DNA of 64,000 nt from JAFASC01 sp034669505 (lineage in GTDB: Bacteria; Pseudomonadota; Alphaproteobacteria; Rhizobiales; Beijerinckiaceae): positions 33,505 to 97,504 of the forward strand of contig JAXDNJ010000033.1 in NCBI GenBank assembly GCA_034669505.1, given 5' to 3'. The notes under the pieces were generated by a model. It was not told the origin of the DNA and did not search any database. It saw only the letters and a list, made by a program, of their open reading frames with translations. Positions 53,005 through 64,000 of the stretch are shown here, piece by piece (the first letter of the stretch is position 1; every line of letters starts with the position of its first letter). Both the position numbers and the translations under genes were made by a program.

Positions 53005-54453
53005 TCATTGCAACCCGGCTGCCGCCCTCGCGTCGCCGGTCAGTTCGAGAATGTGCAAGCCCGTATTGGCGCGGTCGACGGCGTAGATGTAGCCGCGCTC
53101 GTCGCTTTCGACGTTATTGGTCTGGATCGCGGTCTTGCAATGATCCTTGCCGTCTACCCTGACGCAGCGCGGATCGGTCGCTTGCGTAATCGGCGGAACG
53201 AAATAGCCGATCTCCCTCGGACGATAGGGATCGCGCAGGTCGAGCGCGCGCACGCCCGCATTGAAGAAAGAGATGAACGCGATCTTCTTATAGTAAACCG
53301 GCGCCATGCTCTCGCTTGAGGAATGCGAGCCAAACCGTCCCCCGCGCTCGCAAAACGCGCCGCTTGCTTCCGGCACCGTATAGTTTGAAATAACCATCGG
53401 CCGGCTTTCGACCGTTACATCGGCGAACCATACCATCTGCCGCGCTTCGGCGCATTCATTCAGGATCGCTTCGTCGACGATCATGACAATGTCGCGCGTG
53501 CTCCCGACCTTATCCTTGGCAAACTCCGCGATCGGCATTCCGAGCATCGGAAACGTCGTGTGTGCGCCATTGAGCGATGACATCGTCAAGCGTGCGATTT
53601 CAGGATACTGCAGATTTGCCGGCGTCGGCTCCTTCGGGCCGTTGATCAGTTTGTCGCGATCGACGATCTGCAAAATGCCGCCCTTATTCGTGCCATAACC
53701 GAAATAGACGCGATTGCCGGCTCGCCCCGTGGAAATCGGACCATGCAGTTCCGTCGGCACCGCGCCGGTTGCGCCGGGCTCCTGGCCTGGAAGACCGAAA
53801 TCGCGGATTTTTGCGGGGTGCGCTGGGTCACTCAGGTCATAGACCTGCGTCATCCGCCGCGTGCGCCAACCCGGCGCGCCTGATACAAGAAACGCAATGC
53901 CGGTGTCGCATTCCCACCAGCTCTTGTGCGTGTCCTTGAGGCCGCCGAGGCGCGTGATCAGGGTGGGATTGGCGGGATCGGCGACGTTCCAGATTTCATG
54001 CGCCTCGCTGCCGAATGTGCGCAGCATATAGACCGCGGCTTTGTCGGCCTTGGGCAGCGTGGCGCCGTCGCAGACGCGCACCATCTGCGCGCCGCCGGAT
54101 TCGTAGGCGCCTTCCTGACCAGGAATGTGCTTGAGATAGATCGGGTGCCCCGGATCGGTCACGTCGAGGATCGACGTGCCGTTCGCCTCCGCCTTACCGG
54201 TCATCGGATTGACCGGGTTGGGGATGGCGTCAGTGCCGCCGTGATGCCCGATATAGGCGATCCAACGCTCGCCCTGTTTGTGGATCGTCGGTTGATAGGC
54301 GCTGCGCGCCTGAAGATCGTTCGAGCCGACAAGCCGCATGTTAAGCGCTTCGGGTGAGTCACCGATCTTCGGCGCCTGCGCGTGCGCCGGAACGCTGCAA
54401 AGGATCGCAGTTGCGAGCAGCAGGCTCGTATTGTTCATCGCGCAGAACTTCAT
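53005..54453 (-). CDS. Exported LVIVD-repeat beta-propeller protein
   Basis: About 482 residues with a signal peptide (MNNTSLLLATAILCSVPAHAQ). Contains recurring LVIVD-type strands such as GTSILDVTDPGHPIYLKHI, EIWNVADPANPTLITRL, TQVYDLSDPAHPAKIRDF and GVRALDLRDPYRPREIGYF, so a periplasmic beta-propeller of unknown role. Four Cys near ECAEARQ, FCERGGRFG and RCVRVDGKDHC may form disulfides. ATG 54453 chosen (AGGA 12 bases upstream); ATG 54438 inside the signal is an alternative. Converges on the amidohydrolase gene with a 47-base gap. Confidence 0.82.
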   Translation of the reverse strand: MKFCAMNNTSLLLATAILCSVPAHAQAPKIGDSPEALNMRLVGSNDLQARSAYQPTIHKQGERWIAYIGHHGGTDAIPNPVNPMTGKAEANGTSILDVTDPGHPIYLKHIPGQEGAYESGGAQMVRVCDGATLPKADKAAVYMLRTFGSEAHEIWNVADPANPTLITRLGGLKDTHKSWWECDTGIAFLVSGAPGWRTRRMTQVYDLSDPAHPAKIRDFGLPGQEPGATGAVPTELHGPISTGRAGNRVYFGYGTNKGGILQIVDRDKLINGPKEPTPANLQYPEIARLTMSSLNGAHTTFPMLGMPIAEFAKDKVGSTRDIVMIVDEAILNECAEARQMVWFADVTVESRPMVISNYTVPEASGAFCERGGRFGSHSSSESMAPVYYKKIAFISFFNAGVRALDLRDPYRPREIGYFVPPITQATDPRCVRVDGKDHCKTAIQTNNVESDERGYIYAVDRANTGLHILELTGDARAAAGLQ

Positions 54454-54691
54454 GAGACGTATCCTGCTTGGCATATCAGGTTGCATATCTGTGCGCGTTC
54501 GAGGGGAAGTCGAGATCGCGATCACGTCGGAAGTGTGGAATGGGGCGGCAAAACTCGTCCATATATTCTCCATGCAAGACCCTCACCGGAATCTCGCCGC
54601 CGCTTACATCGGCCGGGTGTGGCAGCCGGCGCGCGTCAAGGAGCGCTATGATTGGCTGTTTGTCTATGATCCAATCACCGCGCCGATCTGA
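54452..54691 (+). CDS. Doubtful small ORF
   Basis: Reading frame whose codons are strongly G/C-biased at third positions, at least from GTG 54491 onward, ending in AYIGRVWQPARVKERYDWLFVYDP. I do not recognise it. The start is unclear: the ATG at 54452 opens almost opposite the start of the LVIVD gene, and GTG 54491 is the other option. It could be a small real gene or a remnant. Low confidence. Confidence 0.25.
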   Translation: MRRILLGISGCISVRVRGEVEIAITSEVWNGAAKLVHIFSMQDPHRNLAAAYIGRVWQPARVKERYDWLFVYDPITAPI

Positions 54692-54858
54692 GAGCGCGCA
54701 GCCTACGAGCCTACAGGTGGGAACATCTACGTCCTTTTGAATTGAGCGGCACGGACGGGACGAGGCAAATCGGTGACGCGGTTCTGTCGAACATATAGGA
54801 TGGCTCGCGCCTGGCGCGCCCCCCGCGCGCCAGGGGGCGAATCTTTCGTAGGTAAGCT
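54692..54858. other. Upstream region of the DUF5996 gene with a GC-rich palindrome
   Basis: Between the doubtful ORF and the DUF5996 gene. CTGGCGCGC (54811-54819), five C, GCGCGCCAG (54825-54833) is a perfect 9-bp hairpin 26 bases before the start codon. It has no T-tract, so it is more likely a 5'-leader structure or operator than a terminator. No other feature seen. Confidence 0.4.
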
Positions 54859-55812
54859 GTGGCAGTGGATGACGCGCGAGACATTTGGCCGGCACTGCCC
54901 TACGCCGACCTACGTCCGACCCTGGAGACGCTCCAGCTCTGGATGCAGATTGCCGGCAAGGTCCGTCTTGCAAGCACTCCCTGGATCAATCACTCCTGGC
55001 ACGTGACTTTCTATGTGTCGGCAAGCGGCCTCGCAACGCCGCTCATCCCGCATGGCAACCTCTCCTTCGAACTCGCATTCGAGTTCGTGCGCGACGCGCT
55101 CGTCATCCGCGTCAGCGATGGCGCGAGAGCGCATGTCCCTCTCGCGCCGAAAAGCGTGGCTACGTTCTATTCCGAATTTTGCAGTGCGCTCAAACACCTT
55201 GGGCTCAGAATCGAGATCGACCGAATGCCGAACGAGCTGCCCAACCCCAAGCTCTTCCACGAAGATGTGGCAATGCGCGACTATGAGCCGGAAGCCGCCC
55301 GACGCTTCTGGCGCGCGCTCGTGCAAGCCGATCGCGTTCTGCAGCGTTTCCGCACCCGCTTCATCGGCAAGTGCAGTCCGGTCCATTTCTTCTGGGGGAG
55401 CTTCGATCTTGCCGTGACGCGCTTTTCCGGACGTCCCGCGCCGCTGCATCCCGGCGGCGTGCCGCATTTGTCCGACCGCGTGACCCGCGAAGCCTATTCA
55501 CACGAAGTGTCGAGCGCCGGCTTCTGGCCCGGGAGCCCCGGCTCGGAAGAAGCCGCCTTCTATTCCTATGCCTACCCCACTCCTCCCGGCTTTGCACAAG
55601 CGCATGTCACCCCGACAGGCGCGCGATTTGATGAGACGCTCGGTGAGTTCGTCCTACCATATGAGGCGCTACGCCATGCAGAGGATCCGGACGAAACGCT
55701 GTTGAGTTTTCTGCAGAGCACGTACTCAGCCGCGGCCGATCTCGGGAGATGGGACCGGGCGGCTTTGGATTGCGAGGAAGGAGCCCTCGGCCGCCCTCGC
55801 CGGCTAGACTGA
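54859..55812 (+). CDS. DUF5996 family protein
   Basis: 317 residues, cytosolic, no signal or membrane segment. IWPALPYADLRPTLETLQLWMQIAGKVRL and GKCSPVHFFWGSFDLAVTRFSGR are signatures of the DUF5996 family, unknown function. Several conserved His/Trp/Asp (NHSWHVTFYVS, HEVSSAGFWPG) hint at an enzyme. GTG start at 54859 with AGG 8 bases upstream. Converges with dgoA; no operon. Confidence 0.8.
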   Translation: MAVDDARDIWPALPYADLRPTLETLQLWMQIAGKVRLASTPWINHSWHVTFYVSASGLATPLIPHGNLSFELAFEFVRDALVIRVSDGARAHVPLAPKSVATFYSEFCSALKHLGLRIEIDRMPNELPNPKLFHEDVAMRDYEPEAARRFWRALVQADRVLQRFRTRFIGKCSPVHFFWGSFDLAVTRFSGRPAPLHPGGVPHLSDRVTREAYSHEVSSAGFWPGSPGSEEAAFYSYAYPTPPGFAQAHVTPTGARFDETLGEFVLPYEALRHAEDPDETLLSFLQSTYSAAADLGRWDRAALDCEEGALGRPRRLD

Positions 55813-55891
55813 GGAAGGCAACTCTGCTCCGCTGGCAGCGGTGCCTCCGCCCTCCCAAGAAGCGGCTTTGTGAAATCATGATCTGTGGAGG

Positions 55892-56506
55892 CTAGCCCCC
55901 GCTTTCCACGCCGGCATCGTAGGCCCGAACGATATCGCGTGCGGCTTGCCTCAATTCGGCGAGCGAGCGGCCGGGCTTGAAAAGGGCACTGCCGATGCCG
56001 AATCCGTCAACGCCCGAAGCGAACCATTCCGCAAAATTTGCGGGTTCAGCTCCGCCCACTGCATAAATTTTGGTTCTTGGCGGCAGAATCGCACGCATGG
56101 CCTTGAGTCCCGCCGGCCCGACAATAGAGCAGGGAAAAATCTTTAGTCCGTCGGCGCCGGCCTTCAGCGCCGCAAAACAATCGGAGGGGGTAAGAACCCC
56201 CGGCCAGGATTCCAAGCGCAACGATTTGGTTTCACTCACCACCTCGATATCGAAATTCGGTGCGACGATGATCCGCCCGCCGGCACTTGCGACGTCACGC
56301 ACCTGTTGAACGCTCAGAACCGTCCCGGCGCCGATCGTCGCACTGGAACCGAAGGCTCTCGCCAACAAGCCGATGCTTTCGAGTGGGCGCGGCGAATTTA
56401 ACGGCACCTCGATCGTCGTGATTCCGGCCTCTATCAGAAGCGCGCCTACCGATTCAGCTTCCTCCGGGCGGAGTCCGCGCAAAATCGCAACTATGTTACG
56501 CGTCAC
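55892..56506 (-). CDS. dgoA: 2-dehydro-3-deoxy-6-phosphogalactonate aldolase DgoA
   Basis: 204 residues, class I KDPGal aldolase of D-galactonate catabolism: cleaves KDPGal to pyruvate and glyceraldehyde-3-phosphate. TTIEVPLNSPRPLESI carries the catalytic Glu and GADGLKIFPCSIVGP the Schiff-base Lys. GTG start at 56506 overlaps the dgoK end by 11 bases, so translation is coupled. Close relatives act on KDPG; the dgoK neighbour favours galactonate. Confidence 0.92.
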   Translation of the reverse strand: MTRNIVAILRGLRPEEAESVGALLIEAGITTIEVPLNSPRPLESIGLLARAFGSSATIGAGTVLSVQQVRDVASAGGRIIVAPNFDIEVVSETKSLRLESWPGVLTPSDCFAALKAGADGLKIFPCSIVGPAGLKAMRAILPPRTKIYAVGGAEPANFAEWFASGVDGFGIGSALFKPGRSLAELRQAARDIVRAYDAGVESGG

Positions 56507-57425
56507 CTGCGTGCTCCAAGATTTTCAAGTACGCCCATCGCAGCCCCGCAAGGGTGACGTGAGTGCCATCCACCGCGACACATTTTTGACCCAGAGCTCC
56601 AAGTCCGTTCGCATATATCTCGGCCTGACGCTCGCCTCCTATGATCGCGACCTGTTGACCTCGCCAGAAGCCGCGCGCTGCCGCAAGTTCGGCACCTATC
56701 AGCAGCCCCGACAAACGGGCGTTCGCGGCCGGGGCTTCGAGACCGGAGAGCAAGGACTCCGCGCGAATACGAAAAAGGCGCGCCGCTAAAGTCTCTGGAG
56801 ATGCAAAGGCGGCACTGACCTCGCCTTTGAACTCGTCGTCGTCCCACGAGGAGCTATCGAGGTTATGGCGCAGCACCGAATGCCCACGTAACAGCTCGAA
56901 CAATTCACCGGTCATGAATGTCTGGAATTGGAGGATTTCGCCCGCGCGAATGCGCGCCCACTTAGTATGAGTGCCCGGAAGGCAGACCACGCCGTTGAAG
57001 GCCGGATTATCCGACAAGAACCCGGCGATCTGCGTTTCTTCGCCACGCATCACATCGGCGTGCGGGTTCGTCTGGCTTACGCCCGGGACGATGGCAACCT
57101 TCAGCCGGGTGTCGCGCGTTTCGGCATAGACGATCCGGGCGGCCGCGAGCGGAACGCAAGGCACCGGCTGATAGGCGACCTCAACCCAGCCCTGACGTGC
57201 GCCGACCATGCCGCAGGCGATAATCAAGGTCGCGCGGCTCTCCGGCAGCCAGCCTCCGATCAGCTCGAGAAGCGCCGGCTCGAATCCGCACGGCTCAAGT
57301 TTGCTCATGCCCTTTGCAGATGAGGCCGCGCACAACATCGTGCCGTCGCACGACATCCCCCAGACACGCAGGTTGGTCGTACCCCAATCGACGGCGATCC
57401 AGTCCGGTGCCTTCATCTTTTCCAT
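56496..57425 (-). CDS. dgoK: 2-dehydro-3-deoxygalactonokinase DgoK
   Basis: 309 residues. Phosphorylates 2-dehydro-3-deoxygalactonate with ATP. WIAVDWGTTNLRVWG is the ASKHA-like phosphate-binding start, and VCLPGTHTKWARI and IGGERQAEIYANGL are family motifs. ATG 57425 or 57416 (M4) are both possible. Only kinase and aldolase are present here; no dehydratase, transporter or regulator lies adjacent. Confidence 0.92.
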   Translation of the reverse strand: MEKMKAPDWIAVDWGTTNLRVWGMSCDGTMLCAASSAKGMSKLEPCGFEPALLELIGGWLPESRATLIIACGMVGARQGWVEVAYQPVPCVPLAAARIVYAETRDTRLKVAIVPGVSQTNPHADVMRGEETQIAGFLSDNPAFNGVVCLPGTHTKWARIRAGEILQFQTFMTGELFELLRGHSVLRHNLDSSSWDDDEFKGEVSAAFASPETLAARLFRIRAESLLSGLEAPAANARLSGLLIGAELAAARGFWRGQQVAIIGGERQAEIYANGLGALGQKCVAVDGTHVTLAGLRWAYLKILEHAGDA

Positions 57426-57541
57426 CTATCACAGCTGCCAAATCGAACGCAGGTGGCAATGCTGCAGGAGATCTCGGAAGGATCAGATCGCGCCACGAGT
57501 GCTGGAGCGGCGCCAGACGATGCAGATATGGACGATACCCG

Positions 57542-59254
57542 CTATGCCGCAGCGCCCGTACCCGCGGCTCGGCTGCCGAACTCCGCCACCATGCGGGCGA
57601 GATCCGATTGCCCAAAGGGTTTGGACAGCTTCGGGATCGTCGCCTCCGCACTCGGGTCAGTCGGCAGCTCCGCGTATCCGCTTGCAATCACCACGCCCAG
57701 GTCTGGGTATTTGGTTCTCAGCAGACGCGCGAGTTCCGTTCCACTCATGCCGGGCATTGCATGGTCGGTGATGACGAGATCGACGAGCTGGCCGTCCTCC
57801 AATACCTTCAAGGCATCGGCCGCGGAGTTTGTCTCGATCACGGAGTGCCCAAGGTCCTCCAACATCGCCGCCGTTCCGCTCGCAACAAGTGCGTCGTCGT
57901 CGACCACGAGCACGGTACAGGCTCTGCTGACCACAACCGAGGAATAGCTCTTTGTTTGCGCGGCTCGTGCTCGCACGGCGCCGGCATCGGCTTGCGGCAG
58001 CCAGAGATCGACGCGCGCGCCTTTGCCCGGCTCGTTCCCAAGCAGGAGTCCGCCGCCCGATTGAGCCGCGAGGCCCTGTACCATCGAAAGTCCGAGCCCG
58101 GTTCCCTTGCCGACCCCCTTGGTTGTGAAAAAGGGCTCGGCTGCGCGCGCAAGCGTGGTGTCGTCCATACCCTGTCCGGTATCGACGACACTGAGCCGGA
58201 CGTAAGGTCGTGCCTTTAATCCCGGCGGGGCCTGGGCGTCCGTCACATTTGCTTCCGCCGCGGAGAAACTGAGCAGGCCGCCGCGTGGCATCGCGTCTCG
58301 CGCGTTCACGGCAAGGTTAAGAACGGCGAGTTCCAGTTGGTTCGCATCGATCAGGACCGGAGGCAGGGTGGACGGAAGATCCTGTTGCAAGCTTATTTCA
58401 GGGCCGAGCGCGCGGGCAAGCAAGTCTTGCATCCCGGACACCAATTCAGAGATGTGCACGATCTCGGGCCGCAGCTCCTGGCGCCGCGCAAAAGCGAGAA
58501 GCCTTTGCGTCAAGGCGGCGCCGCGTTCCGCTCCCTTCAGCGCATTTTCGAGCAACCGCTGCGACGCGGGATCGTCCTTCAGGCGCTTCTTCAAAATCTC
58601 GAGGCTGCCGAGCATAGCCATCAGGAGATTGTTGAAGTCGTGGGCCACCCCTCCCGTTAACTGGCCGATCGTGTCGATCTTCTGCGCTTCGAAAAGTTGC
58701 GCAAGCGCTTGCTCACGCTCTCGCGTACGCTGTTCGATACGAACCTCGAGCTCTTCATTGAGCTTTTGCAAGGCGGCGCGCGACTGTTCGAGATCGGCCG
58801 TCCGGTCCGCGACGCGCTGCTCCAGGTCCGCATTCAGACGCTCGAGGGCGCGGGTTTTTCGATGCAATTCGGCAAAGACGCGCACCTTGGCGCGCAGCAC
58901 CTCCGGTACGACCGGGACCGGCACATAGTCGACACCGCCTGCTTCGTACCCCCTTAGGCGGTCCAAGTCCGACAGGTGAATGGCAGAAACGAAAATAAGT
59001 GCGGTCTGCTGGAAGCGGGGATGCTCCCTGATCAAGGCGGCCAGTTCGAACCCATCCAGATCCGGCATTTGCACGTCGATCAGCACCACCGCAATCTCGT
59101 GCTTGAGCAATTGCGACAGCGCCTCATGCGCCGAGTTGGCCTTGATCAGCGTCTCCCCAAGCTGGCTGAGAATCACCTCGTAGCTGAGGAGCTTGGCGGG
59201 CTGATCGTCCACCAAGAGAATGTTTACGGGATCAGTGGCGCTCACAGAGCTCAC
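57542..59254 (-). CDS. Hybrid sensor kinase: REC - coiled coil - histidine kinase - REC
   Basis: 570 residues, soluble. N-terminal receiver (about 10-125; ILLVDDQPAK, phospho-Asp in LIDVQMPDLDGFE), a coiled coil (about 130-195; DLEQRVADRTADLEQ), HisKA with GGVAHDFNNLLMAM (His phosphoacceptor), ATPase with DTGQGM and GKGTGLGLSMVQG, and a C-terminal receiver (VLVVDDDALVA, ITDHAMPGMSG). It starts with GTG six bases after the stop of the poly-HAMP kinase, so both kinases are made together. Likely a relay partner of that protein. No membrane segments. Confidence 0.9.
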   Translation of the reverse strand: MSSVSATDPVNILLVDDQPAKLLSYEVILSQLGETLIKANSAHEALSQLLKHEIAVVLIDVQMPDLDGFELAALIREHPRFQQTALIFVSAIHLSDLDRLRGYEAGGVDYVPVPVVPEVLRAKVRVFAELHRKTRALERLNADLEQRVADRTADLEQSRAALQKLNEELEVRIEQRTREREQALAQLFEAQKIDTIGQLTGGVAHDFNNLLMAMLGSLEILKKRLKDDPASQRLLENALKGAERGAALTQRLLAFARRQELRPEIVHISELVSGMQDLLARALGPEISLQQDLPSTLPPVLIDANQLELAVLNLAVNARDAMPRGGLLSFSAAEANVTDAQAPPGLKARPYVRLSVVDTGQGMDDTTLARAAEPFFTTKGVGKGTGLGLSMVQGLAAQSGGGLLLGNEPGKGARVDLWLPQADAGAVRARAAQTKSYSSVVVSRACTVLVVDDDALVASGTAAMLEDLGHSVIETNSAADALKVLEDGQLVDLVITDHAMPGMSGTELARLLRTKYPDLGVVIASGYAELPTDPSAEATIPKLSKPFGQSDLARMVAEFGSRAAGTGAAA

Positions 59255-59260
59255 TCGATA

Positions 59261-64000
<4,740 letters not shown>

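Overview
The window comes from the chromosome of a GC-rich alphaproteobacterium. The best guess is order Hyphomicrobiales, Bradyrhizobium/Xanthobacteraceae-like. The strongest evidence is a circularly permuted (two-piece) tmRNA gene with tag ANDNYAPVAVAA, followed by an alpha-type SspB adaptor gene. Gene density is high, many neighbours overlap by a few bases, and I see no insertion sequence, prophage, CRISPR array, tRNA or rRNA. The genus is inferred, not read from the sequence.

Layout. 0-5.1 kb: methionine/C1 block on the minus strand (ArsR-methyltransferase regulator, metF, and metH cut by the left edge), with a palindromic candidate operator upstream. 5.2-6.7 kb: plus-strand trans-translation block (permuted ssrA, sspB, a DUF4169 gene, a ribbon-helix-helix gene) closed by a bidirectional terminator. 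6.7-15.1 kb: oxalate block (GntR regulator, oxc, frc, OxlT-like antiporter on the minus strand; an ADP-forming acyl-CoA ligase on the plus strand). The regulator and the ligase share an identical 19-bp operator-like sequence. 15.2-22.7 kb: aldo-keto reductase, quinone oxidoreductase, a D-2-hydroxyglutarate/lactate dehydrogenase-type flavoprotein, mutL and a HAD phosphatase. 22.8-27.8 kb: acyl-CoA dehydrogenase, thiolase-like protein, DUF35 partner, quinone reductase and a membrane acyltransferase.

28-34.4 kb: a branched-chain-type (Liv) ABC transporter operon co-transcribed with an AidB-like acyl-CoA dehydrogenase, with the binding protein divergent. 34.5-37.6 kb: secreted ankyrin protein, dihaem cytochrome c and a periplasmic PQQ dehydrogenase. 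37.9-40.2 kb: nitronate monooxygenase-like protein and an MFS carrier. 40.2-45.4 kb: a five-gene minus-strand operon (crotonase, acyl-CoA synthetase, lone Liv binding protein, thiolase-like, DUF35) that looks like a CoA-dependent degradation module. 45.6-53.0 kb: amidase, Liv binding protein, LivH, a single polypeptide fusing LivM, LivG and LivF, and an amidohydrolase; this looks like uptake and hydrolysis of an amide or N-heterocycle. 53-57.4 kb: exported LVIVD protein, DUF5996 protein, and the dgoA/dgoK pair of galactonate catabolism. 57.5-64 kb: a REC-kinase-REC hybrid and a giant poly-HAMP hybrid histidine kinase running off the right edge.

The common theme is a versatile soil-type heterotroph: oxalate, acyl/aromatic-CoA, alcohol/sugar, amide and galactonate use, with three Liv-type uptake modules. 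Most functions are family-level assignments. Substrates of the Liv systems, thiolase-like pairs and PQQ enzyme cannot be read from sequence.
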